Assembly (NCBI GenBank): GCA_937937835.1 | Contig: CALDBJ010000114.1 | Span: 1 to 60,989, forward strand | Reading direction: 5' to 3' | Source of the DNA: an uncultured Collinsella sp. | Lineage (GTDB): Bacteria; Actinomycetota; Coriobacteriia; Coriobacteriales; Coriobacteriaceae | DNA length: 60,989 bases | Part shown: positions 11,246 to 19,848 of the stretch, one piece after another | How positions within the stretch are numbered: position 1 is the first letter of the stretch | Layout: every line of letters begins with the position of its first letter | Translations under genes and position numbers: made by a program | The notes under the pieces: model-generated | Told to the model about the DNA's origin: nothing | Databases searched by the model: none | Seen by the model: the letters and a program-made list of their open reading frames with translations, nothing else

Positions 11246-11587
11246 ATGGATTACATCCGCGCAATCGAGCGTCAGCAGATCCGCGAGGACATTCCTCAGG
11301 TTCGCGTCGCCGACAACGTCAAGGTTCACTACCGCATTAAGGAAGGCGACCGCGAGCGCATTCAGGTCTTCCAGGGCGACGTCATCCGCATGGCCGGCGC
11401 CGGTGCCCGCGAGACCTTCACCGTCCGCAAGATGTCCTTCGGTGTCGGTGTTGAGCGTACCTTCCCGCTTCACAGCCCCAAGATCGCCAAGCTCGAGGTC
11501 GTTCGTCATGGTCGCGTCCGTCGCGCCAAGCTGTACTACCTCCGCGACAAGGTGGGCAAGGCTGCTCGCATCCCCGAGAAGCGCTAA
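11246..11587 (+). CDS. rplS: 50S ribosomal protein L19
   Basis: Large-subunit protein L19, 113 aa, near the 30S-50S interface. The N-terminus MDYIRAIERQQIREDIP and the block VERTFPLHSP are diagnostic. ATG 11246 has AAGGAA 6 bases upstream. In many bacteria rplS directly follows trmD; here it has its own promoter and terminator and lies 7.7 kb downstream of it. Confidence 0.97.
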   Translation: MDYIRAIERQQIREDIPQVRVADNVKVHYRIKEGDRERIQVFQGDVIRMAGAGARETFTVRKMSFGVGVERTFPLHSPKIAKLEVVRHGRVRRAKLYYLRDKVGKAARIPEKR

Positions 11588-11621
11588 GAAGATCGCAGCG
11601 TCTGTCCACTCGTTTGGACAC

Positions 11622-11651
11622 AAGGGTCACCTTCGGGTGGCCCTTCTTTTT
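11622..11651 (+). terminator. rplS terminator
   Basis: A 10-bp stem (one G-T pair) with a TTCG tetraloop, followed by CTTTTT. It is a strong intrinsic terminator located between rplS and rnhB. Confidence 0.9.
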
Positions 11652-11680
11652 ATCTGATTTGCATGCAAGGAGGGCCTGGT

Positions 11681-12469
11681 ATGGCCAATATGACGAGCTC
11701 GGTTTCGGCATCGCAGGTTGCCGGTGAGTTGGCGAGCGCTACGTTTGAGGAGATCCCCGCCCTCGTGGAGCATTATCGCGAGGACCCGCGCCAGCAGGTG
11801 ATCAAGGCTTGCGAGCGTGCTCTTAAGCGCCATGCCAAGGAACTTGCCGAGCGCGAGCGCGTCAATGACATGTACGAGCTTATGCATGAGCTTGGCGGCG
11901 ATGGGGTAGTCGTTGGTGTCGACGAGGTGGGTCGCGGATCGGTGGCCGGTCCTTTGACGGTATGCGCCGTCTGCCTTCCTATGGAGCCGCGCGTCTGGGG
12001 CATCAACGATTCCAAAAAGCTCACGCCGGCGCGCCGCGAGTTGCTCTCAGTGAAGATTGCCGAGGTGGCGACGGCAATCGGTTTTTGCCATATCGCGCCT
12101 AAGGATATCGATGAGATGGGCATGGCCCGCGCCATTCGAGCCGCTGTCGCGGGCGCCGTGGCCGATACGGGGCTCGAGCCCGATTGCGTGCTTATGGACG
12201 GTAACCCCTTGGGCGCCGTTCCCAACGAGCGCGACGTGGTGAAGGGCGATGCCAAGATCGCCTGTATCGCCGCGGCGTCCATCATGGCCAAGGTCACGCG
12301 TGATGAGATGATGGTCGAGTACGATGCCGAGTATCCCGAGTACCATTGGGCCGAATCGAAAGGCTACGCAAGCCCCGAGCACATCGAGGCCATTCGCAAA
12401 CATGGACTTTGTCCACTGCACCGCGTGAGCTTTTGCGGAAACTTTCTGCAGACTGAGCGCCTTTTCTAG
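11681..12469 (+). CDS. rnhB: Ribonuclease HII
   Basis: RNase HII, 262 aa, removes ribonucleotides and RNA primers from RNA-DNA hybrids. The catalytic motif GVDEVGRGSVAGP (about residues 79-91) carries the first Asp-Glu pair, and the later Asp is in CVLMDG. An N-terminal extension of about 75 residues, helical and charged, precedes the domain, as in several Gram-positive RNases HII. ATG 11681 has AAGGAGG 7 bases before it; the upstream ATG 11663 has no such site. Confidence 0.95.
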   Translation: MANMTSSVSASQVAGELASATFEEIPALVEHYREDPRQQVIKACERALKRHAKELAERERVNDMYELMHELGGDGVVVGVDEVGRGSVAGPLTVCAVCLPMEPRVWGINDSKKLTPARRELLSVKIAEVATAIGFCHIAPKDIDEMGMARAIRAAVAGAVADTGLEPDCVLMDGNPLGAVPNERDVVKGDAKIACIAAASIMAKVTRDEMMVEYDAEYPEYHWAESKGYASPEHIEAIRKHGLCPLHRVSFCGNFLQTERLF

Positions 12470-12518
12470 GTCAATTGTGGAGACAGGGACCTCAGGGGTT
12501 TTATAAACCTGCTGGCAG

Positions 12519-12560
12519 CGGGCCGTATGCAACAGCATTGCTGCGTACGGCCCGTTTTTT
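12519..12560 (+). terminator. rnhB terminator
   Basis: CGGGCCGTA (from 12519) pairs with TACGGCCCG, with an inner imperfect stem, followed by TTTTTT (12555-12560). It is a strong intrinsic terminator. Little else is seen between it and yraN. Confidence 0.9.
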
Positions 12561-12658
12561 GACGGCATTTGGTCAGCTTTTGGTTTGCTTCCGGTACTTA
12601 CCCGCATGAAAGGTGCCCTCATCATCGGGGCAATGCAGTGTGCGGGAAAGGAGACCCC

Positions 12659-13144
12659 ATGAGTGCCGCAAGCAAAAAGAGCAAGACGCAGCAGCTCAAG
12701 GAGCGTTGGGAAAACGGCGAGCTCGACTGCGGGGCGATGACGCCCGAGTTTATCAAGGGACTCAGTCACCGCGAGCTGGGCATGCTGGGCGAGCTGATCA
12801 CCATCGACTACTTTAACGAGCGCGGCTACACCTTGCTGGAGCAGGGTTATCGTTGCACCGAGGGCGAGGCCGATCTGGTGCTGCTCGATGAGCTCGACGA
12901 TGTCGTGGTGATGGCCGAGGTCAAGACCAGACGCGTCGCACTGGATTGCAGCACGCGGGTCTTTCCCGAGGAGGCCGTGGACGCCCAAAAGCAACGCCGC
13001 TACCGCCGCATCGCAAGTTGCTATCTCATGGAGCATTATCCGCTCAAGGCGATTCGCTTCGATGCCGTGGGCGTCACCATTCGTGGCGGGCATATCGCCG
13101 AGATCGAGCATCAGTACAACGCGTTCGATTGGCAGGTGTCGTGA
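12659..13144 (+). CDS. yraN: YraN/UPF0102 nuclease-fold protein
   Basis: UPF0102 family protein, 161 aa, with a restriction-endonuclease-like fold. The visible core is GELITIDYFNERGY, then EADLVLLDELDD and AEVKTRR, giving the Glu/Asp/Glu-x-Lys pattern of this fold. A Lys/Glu-rich N-terminus of about 45 residues precedes it. ATG 12659 lies after GGAAAGGAG. The stop overlaps the comM start by one base. Its biochemical role is unsettled; linkage to comM and dprA points to DNA processing. Confidence 0.88.
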   Translation: MSAASKKSKTQQLKERWENGELDCGAMTPEFIKGLSHRELGMLGELITIDYFNERGYTLLEQGYRCTEGEADLVLLDELDDVVVMAEVKTRRVALDCSTRVFPEEAVDAQKQRRYRRIASCYLMEHYPLKAIRFDAVGVTIRGGHIAEIEHQYNAFDWQVS

Positions 13145-14667
13145 TGGCGTTCGAGACGTTTGCCGTTCACGCGGCCTGCATCCGTGGCGTCGAGGCGATT
13201 CACGTCACGGTCGAGGTCTCGCTTGCCGGTGGTGTTCCGGGCATCCAAATGCTCGGCATTCCGAGTATGGAGGTGATGGAGTCACGCGGTCGTATTCGCT
13301 GCGCGATGCGCTCCGCCGGGTTCGAGATCCCACGCTCGGGCATTACGGTCAACCTAGCGCCCGGCGATATTCGCAAGACCGGTAGCGGCTTTGATCTGCC
13401 CATCGCCATCGCGGTTCTGGCGGCCGATGGGCAGATTCCCCGTGACAACCTCGATCGCTGCCTTATCGCCGGCGAGCTCGGCTTGGACGGTACGGTGCTT
13501 CCCGTCAAGGGCGAGGTGGCGTTTCAGCTATTGGCACGTGATATGGGGCTGTCCTTTATCGCCGGCAGGTCCGATCAGCATGTTCCGCTTGCGGGCGTGG
13601 ATTGCGGATTTATCGATCATTTGTCTCAGCTTGCTCGCGGCATGGGCGATTCCGTGCGTCATTATCTGGATTCCGAGGGTGCTGAGGCGACCTTTGAGCC
13701 CGAACTCGACTATGCCGATGTGCTAGGGCAGGAAGTCGCTAAACGCGGCATGGCGCTTGCGGCCGCCGGCGAGCTCGGTTTGCTTATGATCGGGTCCCCG
13801 GGATCGGGCAAGACGATGCTCGCCCGTCGTATGACCGGCATCCTGCCCGAGCTTTCCGTTGAGGATCAACAGGAGGCGCTGTGCATCCATTCGGTTTTGG
13901 GTGAGAACATCGATGGCTTATTGGCAGGTCATCGGCCGTTTCGAAGTCCCCATCACAGCATATCAACGGCTGGCCTCATTGGCGGAGGGCGCCCGGTGCA
14001 TCCGGGTGAGATCAGCCTGGCTCATGGCGGCGTGCTCTTTTTGGACGAGCTTGCTGAGTTTCCCACGGGTGTGCTGCAGACGCTGCGTCAGCCCATCGAA
14101 CGCGGCTATGTGAGGATCGTGCGCGTCGACGGGGCCTTTACCTTCCCGTCGCGCTTTCAGCTGCTGGCTGCGAGCAATCCCTGCCCCTGCGGTTTTTTGG
14201 GCGATCGCGAGGTACCGTGTCGCTGCTCGGCGGCGATGGTCGAGCGCTATCGGTCTAAACTGCGCGGTCCTTTGGCCGACCGTATCGACATGATGATCGA
14301 TGTGACCCGTCCCGACCCCCAAGTGATTATCGAGGGTGCGGAGGGTATGTCGTCTGCCGAGTTACGTGACTACGTTGTGCGCGGTCGCGCCTTTCGCGCC
14401 TGGCGCGAATCCCGTATGGACGATGCGGATGCCGAGGCCGAGGATGACGAGACACGGTCCATTGACGGCGTCGTTTCGACCTTTAAGCTCGATGATGCGG
14501 CGGAGAAGTGTGTGCTCGGCCTGTCGAAGCGCACACATCTCACGGGTCGCGGCATCGTGCGACTGGTGCGTATCGCGCGTACAATCGCCGACGTCGCCGA
14601 GAGCGAGCAGGTGACGCAGGACCACGTGCTCGAGGCAGCGATGTACCAGGGAAGGAGGGACCAATGA
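13144..14667 (+). CDS. comM: ComM/YifB AAA+ ATPase (Mg-chelatase-like)
   Basis: ComM family protein, 507 aa. The N-terminal Lon-like domain (ChlI) covers residues 1-170. The AAA+ core has Walker A GSPGSGKT near residue 220 and Walker B LFLDELAEF near 300. The Mg-chelatase C-terminal region follows. ComM is a helicase that extends branch migration during natural transformation. The start is ATG 13144, overlapping the yraN stop, and the 3' end overlaps dprA. A run of acidic residues near 425-440 (DDADAEAEDDE) is an unusually charged insertion. Confidence 0.94.
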   Translation: MAFETFAVHAACIRGVEAIHVTVEVSLAGGVPGIQMLGIPSMEVMESRGRIRCAMRSAGFEIPRSGITVNLAPGDIRKTGSGFDLPIAIAVLAADGQIPRDNLDRCLIAGELGLDGTVLPVKGEVAFQLLARDMGLSFIAGRSDQHVPLAGVDCGFIDHLSQLARGMGDSVRHYLDSEGAEATFEPELDYADVLGQEVAKRGMALAAAGELGLLMIGSPGSGKTMLARRMTGILPELSVEDQQEALCIHSVLGENIDGLLAGHRPFRSPHHSISTAGLIGGGRPVHPGEISLAHGGVLFLDELAEFPTGVLQTLRQPIERGYVRIVRVDGAFTFPSRFQLLAASNPCPCGFLGDREVPCRCSAAMVERYRSKLRGPLADRIDMMIDVTRPDPQVIIEGAEGMSSAELRDYVVRGRAFRAWRESRMDDADAEAEDDETRSIDGVVSTFKLDDAAEKCVLGLSKRTHLTGRGIVRLVRIARTIADVAESEQVTQDHVLEAAMYQGRRDQ

Positions 14668-15599
14668 TGGCCGAGGGGACCTACGAGCTGCATCCAGGTG
14701 ATGCGTTGTATCCCGAGACCGTTTTGGAGCTTTCTGATGTACCCCAGACGCTCTATGTGCGCGGCAACCCCGAGGTGCTTTCGACGCCCGCGCTCTCCAT
14801 CATCGGCGCGCGCAAGGCCTCGCCGTATGGTCTTGCCGTGGCAGAGCTTGCGGCAAAGGTGGCGGTCGAGGCGGGAGTGACGGTAGTTTCGGGCGGCGCG
14901 GTCGGTTGTGACCAGGCCTCGGGTTGGGCTGCGGTCAACGCCGGCGGCAAACACGTCGTGGTGCTGGGGACGGGCGCCGACGTGGTCTACCCGCGTTCGA
15001 GCGCGGGGCTTATTATGCGCACGCTCGATACGGGTGGCGCGGTCGTGTCGATCTCTCCGTGGGGCATGGGTCCGCGCAAGTTTGCCTTTCCGCGCCGCAA
15101 TCGCGTGATCGCGGCCCTGTCGCAAGCCCTCTTTGTATCCGAGGCGGGTATGCCTTCCGGGACGTTTTCTACAGCCGAGGCTGCTATGGATTTGGGGCGC
15201 GAACTTCTTGTCGTGCCGGGGTCGATCCTATCGCCCGAGTCGCGTGGCACGAATTACCTCATTGCGAACGGTGCTTGCTGCATCATCGACGAGGAATCTA
15301 TCGAGATGGCTATCTCACGCATCTACGGCACCCTGCGCTACTCGCGCCCCGATGCTCCCGGCATTGCCGACCTGGATCCAACACAGCAGACCGTGATGCA
15401 TGCGCTCATCGCCTCTCCGCTCAAGGTCAACGACATCGCGGCGCTCGTCTCGCTCGATGCCGTCGGCGTACTTAAACTCTTGGGTTCGCTTGAACTCGAG
15501 GGCCTTATCGATCGCATGATGGATGGAAGGTATGCGCCCTCCAAGTTTGCCCTTCACGCCCAGACACCCTTCGGTCACAATGGAAAACATGTCAATTAG
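14664..15599 (+). CDS. dprA: DNA-processing protein DprA
   Basis: DprA/Smf, 311 aa, loads RecA on incoming single-stranded DNA during transformation. The Rossmann-like core shows SIIGARKASPYG, SGGAVGCDQAS and PRRNRVIAALS; the C-terminal winged helix spans about residues 240-300. ATG 14664 or 14667 both follow GGAAGGAGGG. It overlaps the comM end by 4 bases. With comM here and comEA-comEC at 42-45 kb, the window encodes much of a DNA uptake route. Confidence 0.95.
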   Translation: MMAEGTYELHPGDALYPETVLELSDVPQTLYVRGNPEVLSTPALSIIGARKASPYGLAVAELAAKVAVEAGVTVVSGGAVGCDQASGWAAVNAGGKHVVVLGTGADVVYPRSSAGLIMRTLDTGGAVVSISPWGMGPRKFAFPRRNRVIAALSQALFVSEAGMPSGTFSTAEAAMDLGRELLVVPGSILSPESRGTNYLIANGACCIIDEESIEMAISRIYGTLRYSRPDAPGIADLDPTQQTVMHALIASPLKVNDIAALVSLDAVGVLKLLGSLELEGLIDRMMDGRYAPSKFALHAQTPFGHNGKHVN

Positions 15600-15613
15600 A
15601 AAGGTGTTTGCAG

Positions 15614-16951
15614 ATGCTGTTTGATCAGGTGACGGTTATCGGTGGCGGTCTGGCGGGTTCGGAATGCGCGATCCAGCTGGCAGACCGCGGTTTTGCCGTT
15701 AAGCTGTGCGAGATGCGCCCCCAGGTTAGCTCCCCGGCTCACCATACCGATCACTTGGCAGAGCTCGTCTGCTCCAATTCGTTTAAGTCGACCCGTCCGG
15801 ATTCCGCGGCTGGTTTGCTGAAGGCCGAGCTTGAGCGCATGGGTTCAGTCCTGCTCGATTGCGCCCATCGCGCGGCTGTTCCCGCTGGCGGTGCCCTGGC
15901 GGTCGACCGCGTCAAGTTTTCCGAGCTTGTCGAGGCCGAGGTTGCCGCCCGTCCCAATATCGAGGTCGTGCACGGCGAGGTCACGCAGATTCCCGAGGGC
16001 CACGTGGTCATTGCCGCGGGCCCGCTGTGTTCACCGGCGCTGAGCGAAGAGGTCATGAAGCTCGTCGGTGGCGACGCCCTTGCGTTCTTCGATGCCGCGG
16101 CGCCGATCGTCGATGCCTCCACGCTCGATATGGACGTGCTGTTTTCGCAGTCGCGCTACGAGGAGCAGGGGAGCGGCGACTATCTCAACGCTCCGCTCAA
16201 CAAGGAGGAGTACGAGGCCTTTATCGAGGCACTTACCACGGCCGACCGCGTGGTGCTCAAAGACTTTGAGGGAGGCGATCTGTTCCAGGCCTGCCAGCCT
16301 GCCGAGGAAGTTGCGCGCACCGGCAAGGACGCCATTCGCTTTGGCGCCATGAAGCCCGTCGGCCTCACCGACCCGCGTACCGGACGTCGCCCCTGGGCGG
16401 CGATTCAGCTGCGTGCCGAGAACAAGGAGAAGACCGCCTATAACCTGGTGGGCTTCCAGACAAACCTGACCTTTGGCGAGCAGAAGCTCGTCTTCCATAT
16501 GGTGCCGGGCCTGGAGAACGCTGAGTTCTTCCGCTACGGTGTCATGCACCGCAATACCTTTGTCGACGCCCCGCACGTGCTCGATGGCACCTTTGCCGTG
16601 CCCGGTACCGGCGTGCGCCTGGCCGGTCAGATCACCGGCACCGAGGGGTACATGGAAGCCGTGGCGACCGGTCTGCTCGCGGCGCTCAACACCTATGCCG
16701 AGGCTATCGGTGCCGCGGGCGTCGAGTTGCCGCGCGTGGGCGCCCTGGGTGCGCTCGTGGGCTATGCGACCGATCCTGCCACCGTGGGCTATCAGCCTAT
16801 GCATGTCAACTTTGGCCTGGTGCCGCCACTCGAGGATGGTAAGCGCCGCAGCAAGCGCGACCGCTACCAGGCCTATGCGGACCGTGCGCTCGAGGCCCTT
16901 GATGCCTATCTGGCCACTCGTCCTGATCTGTTTGGAGGCGACCGGTCATAG
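15614..16951 (+). CDS. trmFO: tRNA m5U54 methyltransferase TrmFO
   Basis: Folate- and FAD-dependent enzyme, 445 aa, that makes ribothymidine at tRNA position 54 using methylene-tetrahydrofolate. The FAD-binding motif GGGLAGSECA is near the N-terminus, followed by LCEMRP and HHTDHLAELVCSNSF. ATG 15614 has GAAAGGTG upstream; TTG 15608 is unlikely. It is followed by the xerC-type recombinase, an order known from Firmicutes (trmFO-xerC-hslVU-codY), although hslVU and codY are absent here. Confidence 0.97.
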   Translation: MLFDQVTVIGGGLAGSECAIQLADRGFAVKLCEMRPQVSSPAHHTDHLAELVCSNSFKSTRPDSAAGLLKAELERMGSVLLDCAHRAAVPAGGALAVDRVKFSELVEAEVAARPNIEVVHGEVTQIPEGHVVIAAGPLCSPALSEEVMKLVGGDALAFFDAAAPIVDASTLDMDVLFSQSRYEEQGSGDYLNAPLNKEEYEAFIEALTTADRVVLKDFEGGDLFQACQPAEEVARTGKDAIRFGAMKPVGLTDPRTGRRPWAAIQLRAENKEKTAYNLVGFQTNLTFGEQKLVFHMVPGLENAEFFRYGVMHRNTFVDAPHVLDGTFAVPGTGVRLAGQITGTEGYMEAVATGLLAALNTYAEAIGAAGVELPRVGALGALVGYATDPATVGYQPMHVNFGLVPPLEDGKRRSKRDRYQAYADRALEALDAYLATRPDLFGGDRS

Positions 16952-17868
16952 CCTTTGACCTGTACGACACCGTCGACTCGTTTATCGCCTATATCTCACG
17001 TGTCGAGGGACTTTCTCCCAACACGGTGACGGCCTACGGCTCGAGGCTGGAGCGCTTTGCTGCCTGGTGCGAGCGCGAGGATATCGATGCTTTCGCTGCC
17101 GACGTGCGCACCATTCGCCGCTATCTTGCCGAGCTTTCGCGTGAGCAGGTGGCTCCCCGAACGCTTGCGGCGCATCTGTCGGCTATCCGATCGCTCTATC
17201 GATGGATGGCTGCCGAGGGGGTCGTGGAGGGCGATGTGGTCTCGGCAATTTCCTCGCCCAAGCTCCCGCGCGATCTACCCGGTGTGCTGACGACCCAACA
17301 GGTGGAGGCGCTGCTCAAGACGCCTGATACCTCAACACCCGCGGGACTGCGCGATGCGGCGATGCTCGAGCTGCTCTATGCCTCGGGCGCCCGTATCTCT
17401 GAGCTCGCAGCACTCAATGTGGAGTCCATTGCGTGGTCCGAACGCACGCTGCGCCTGTGGGGCAAGGGGAGCAAAGAACGTATCGTCCCTCTGTATCGTC
17501 GTGCGCTCGAGGCGACGCGTCTCTATATTGAGGAGGGGAGGCCGGAGTTGCTCGCTCAGGCAAAGCGTCGTGACCCCGCTACCGGGCCGCATCCGCTGCT
17601 TATATCGGCGCGCGGTAATCGCATGAGTGCCGCCATGCTCAGGCGGCGGTTTCATATGCTGGCGACGCTCGCCGGCATTCCGGCCGACATCGCCCCGCAT
17701 GCGATGCGCCATACCTTTGCGACCGACTTGCTCGAGGGCGGCGCGGACCTGCGCTCGGTTCAAGAGCTGCTAGGTCATGCGAGCCTGTCCACGACGCAGA
17801 TCTACACGCATCTCACACCCGATCGGCTTAAGCGGGCTGTGGCTCAAGCCCATCCCCGCGGCGAATAG
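16948..17868 (+). CDS. xerC: Tyrosine recombinase XerC/XerD
   Basis: Site-specific tyrosine recombinase, expected to resolve chromosome dimers at dif. The catalytic domain is complete: Arg in ASGARISELA, Lys in KGSKERIVPL, HxxR in HAMRHTFAT, then GHASLSTTQIYTHL with the nucleophilic Tyr. The first ordinary start in frame is GTG 17026 (280 aa). The frame upstream, however, encodes VDSFIAYISRVEGLSPNT, the conserved opening of the core-binding domain. The only well-placed start is ATA 16948, 9 bases after GGAGG, overlapping the trmFO stop and giving 306 aa. The start codon is therefore inferred and unusual. Confidence 0.85.
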   Translation: MAFDLYDTVDSFIAYISRVEGLSPNTVTAYGSRLERFAAWCEREDIDAFAADVRTIRRYLAELSREQVAPRTLAAHLSAIRSLYRWMAAEGVVEGDVVSAISSPKLPRDLPGVLTTQQVEALLKTPDTSTPAGLRDAAMLELLYASGARISELAALNVESIAWSERTLRLWGKGSKERIVPLYRRALEATRLYIEEGRPELLAQAKRRDPATGPHPLLISARGNRMSAAMLRRRFHMLATLAGIPADIAPHAMRHTFATDLLEGGADLRSVQELLGHASLSTTQIYTHLTPDRLKRAVAQAHPRGE

Positions 17869-17917
17869 TGGCTGGGACGTCCCGCGCCGCGCTCAGGTGT
17901 GTGGTTTTGATTGCGGG

Positions 17918-17946
17918 TTGGCAGGAAGATGCATTCCTGCTATCAT
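17918..17946 (+). promoter_or_regulatory. rpsB-tsf promoter
   Basis: TTGGCA (17918-17923), exactly 17 bases, TATCAT (17941-17946), with the extended -10 element TGC before it. This is the best housekeeping promoter in the window. It predicts a 5' leader of about 135 bases. Confidence 0.75.
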
Positions 17947-18008
17947 TCATCGGGTTGCTTCACGGCAACAGGTTTTTATCACGCACGCGCGGCTACTTCA
18001 TACCGTGG

Positions 18009-18084
18009 TGCCCGGGCTTTGGTAGCACATGTCCGGGTTGGTTTTGGAGGATGACCCCGCGCGGAGGCAAACCACAGGAGGTTT
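18009..18084 (+). promoter_or_regulatory. rpsB leader, possible S2 autoregulation
   Basis: The predicted leader holds a CCCGG/CCGGG hairpin (18011-18037). Closer to the gene, AAACC (18069-18073) pairs with GGTTT (18080-18084). That second hairpin would tie up part of the AGGAGG ribosome binding site (18077-18081). The layout suggests translational control of rpsB. Confidence 0.4.
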
Positions 18085-18087
18085 AAC

Positions 18088-18816
18088 ATGGCTACCAAGA
18101 TTAATATCCGCACCCTGCTCGAGGCCGGCTGCCACTTCGGTCACCAGACCCGTCGCTGGAACCCCAAGATGAAGCCGTTCATCTTCGGTGAGCGCAACGG
18201 CATCTACATCCTCGACCTCAAGCAGACTATCCTCGACGCCGACCAGGCCTACACCTTCGTCAAGAACGTCGCCAAGGGCGGCAACGTGCTGTTCGTCGGC
18301 ACCAAGAAGCAGGCTCAGGAGGCCGTCAAGAACGCTGCTGAGCGCGCCAACATGCCTTACATCAACCAGCGTTGGCTCGGCGGCATGCTGACCAACTTCG
18401 TCACCATCCGCTCCCGCATCAACCGCATGGAGGAGCTCGAGGCCATGGTCGAGGACGGCCGCATGGCAGTGCTCCCCAAGAAGGAGCAGGCTGTTCTCGG
18501 CAAGGAGCTCACTAAGCTCCAGACCAACCTCGGTGGCGCCCGCGACATGAAGGGTCTGCCCCAGGCTCTCTTCGTCATCGACACCAAGCGCGAGGAGAAC
18601 GCCATCAAGGAGGCTCAGCGCCTGAACATCCCCGTCGTCGCTCTGATCGACACCAACTCCGATCCCGACGAGGTCGAGTACGGCATCCCCTGCAACGATG
18701 ACGCTATCTCTGCTGTCACCCTTATGTGCGAGCTCATGGCTGACGCCTGCCTCGCTGGCTCCGGCAAGGAGCAGGTCTCCGAGGCCGAGATGGCCGCTGA
18801 GCCCAAGGCCGAGTAA
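18088..18816 (+). CDS. rpsB: 30S ribosomal protein S2
   Basis: S2, 242 aa, needed for late 30S assembly and binding of S1 or mRNA. The N-terminus INIRTLLEAGCHFGHQTRRW and the RWLGGMLTNF block are diagnostic. The start ATG 18088 follows AGGAGG. It is followed by tsf 45 bases later, the universal rpsB-tsf pair. Confidence 0.98.
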   Translation: MATKINIRTLLEAGCHFGHQTRRWNPKMKPFIFGERNGIYILDLKQTILDADQAYTFVKNVAKGGNVLFVGTKKQAQEAVKNAAERANMPYINQRWLGGMLTNFVTIRSRINRMEELEAMVEDGRMAVLPKKEQAVLGKELTKLQTNLGGARDMKGLPQALFVIDTKREENAIKEAQRLNIPVVALIDTNSDPDEVEYGIPCNDDAISAVTLMCELMADACLAGSGKEQVSEAEMAAEPKAE

Positions 18817-18861
18817 ATCAGTCTTAGTTAATTCTTTTTCATCTCTTTGAAAGGAACCACA

Positions 18862-19731
18862 ATGGCCCAGATTACCGCCGCTATGGTCAAGCAGCTCCGC
18901 GAGATGACCGACTCTCCGATGATGGAGTGCAAGAAGGCTCTCGTCGAGGCTGACGGCGACATGGACGCCGCTGTCGACGTTCTGCGTAAGAACGGCCTTG
19001 CCAAGGCTGCCAAGAAGGCTGGCCGCGAGACCAACGAGGGCGCTGTCGCCGCGTTCGTCTCCGAGGATGGCAAGACCGGCGCTCTGCTCGAGCTCTCCTG
19101 CGAGACCGACTTCGTTGGCTCCAACGCCAAGTTCACCGGCTTTGCTTCCAAGGTCGCTGAGGTTGTCGCCACCACCGAGCCTGCTGACGTCGACGCTCTG
19201 CTCGAGAAGCCGATGGGCGAGGAGACCGTTTCCTCCGAGCTCACCGAGATGATTCACATCATGGGCGAGAACATGAAGATCTCCCGCTTCGCTGCCCGCA
19301 AGGCCGAGAACGGCGCGCTCGCTTCTTACATCCACATGGGTGGTAAGATCGGCGTCCTCGTCGAGTTCGCCTTCGAGAAGGCCGAGACTGCTCAGGCTGA
19401 GTCCTTCAAGACCTTCGCTCACGACGTTGCCCTTCAGGTTGCCGCTGTCGCCCCGATCTGCGCTACCCGCGATCAGGTTCCGGCCGAGACCGTCGAGCAC
19501 GAGAAGCAGATCTACATGGCTCAGGCTGCCGAGTCCGGCAAGCCCGAGGCTATCCAGGAGAAGATGGCTGTCGGCCGTCTGGAGAAGTTCTACAAGCAGT
19601 CCGTGCTCACCGAGCAGGAGTTCATCAAGGACAGCTCCCTCACCATCAAGAAGTACGCTGAGCAGGTCTCCAAGGAGCTTGGCGACACCATTACCGTCGT
19701 TGCCTTCGACCGTCTGGTCCGTGGCGAGTAA
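18862..19731 (+). CDS. tsf: Elongation factor Ts
   Basis: EF-Ts, 289 aa, nucleotide exchange factor for EF-Tu. The N-terminal UBA-like domain holds LREMTDSPMMECKKAL and the core has the TDFV motif in CETDFVGSN. ATG 18862 follows GAAAGGAA; the upstream in-frame ATG 18847 lies within the ribosome-binding region. Full length with both EF-Tu-binding subdomains. A strong terminator follows. Confidence 0.98.
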   Translation: MAQITAAMVKQLREMTDSPMMECKKALVEADGDMDAAVDVLRKNGLAKAAKKAGRETNEGAVAAFVSEDGKTGALLELSCETDFVGSNAKFTGFASKVAEVVATTEPADVDALLEKPMGEETVSSELTEMIHIMGENMKISRFAARKAENGALASYIHMGGKIGVLVEFAFEKAETAQAESFKTFAHDVALQVAAVAPICATRDQVPAETVEHEKQIYMAQAAESGKPEAIQEKMAVGRLEKFYKQSVLTEQEFIKDSSLTIKKYAEQVSKELGDTITVVAFDRLVRGE

Positions 19732-19754
19732 ATAAGCTCTTGTAGCTGGTAATG

Positions 19755-19789
19755 AGCAGGCTGTGGGTTTTACTCACAGCCTGCTTTTT
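19755..19789 (+). terminator. rpsB-tsf terminator
   Basis: A perfect 11-bp stem (AGCAGGCTGTG with its complement), a 9-base loop and TTTTT. It separates rpsB-tsf from the pyrH operon. Confidence 0.93.
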
Positions 19790-19810
19790 CATGGCTCCCC
19801 GTTAAGCCTT

Positions 19811-19819
19811 TGTTATCAT
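19811..19819 (+). promoter_or_regulatory. Extended -10 ahead of pyrH
   Basis: TGT-TATCAT (19811-19819) lies 30 bases before pyrH and just after the tsf terminator. There is no good -35, which is usual for extended -10 promoters. It would drive the pyrH-to-proS operon. Confidence 0.45.
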
Positions 19820-19848
19820 ATTGAGAGTCTAATTAAAGGAGGATCGCT

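Noticed and set aside
12470..12510. Possible REP-like fragment (GTGGAGACAGGGACCT) after rnhB
   Set aside because: Only a loose resemblance to the GGGGACAGAC repeats at 32-33 kb; too short and diverged to call.
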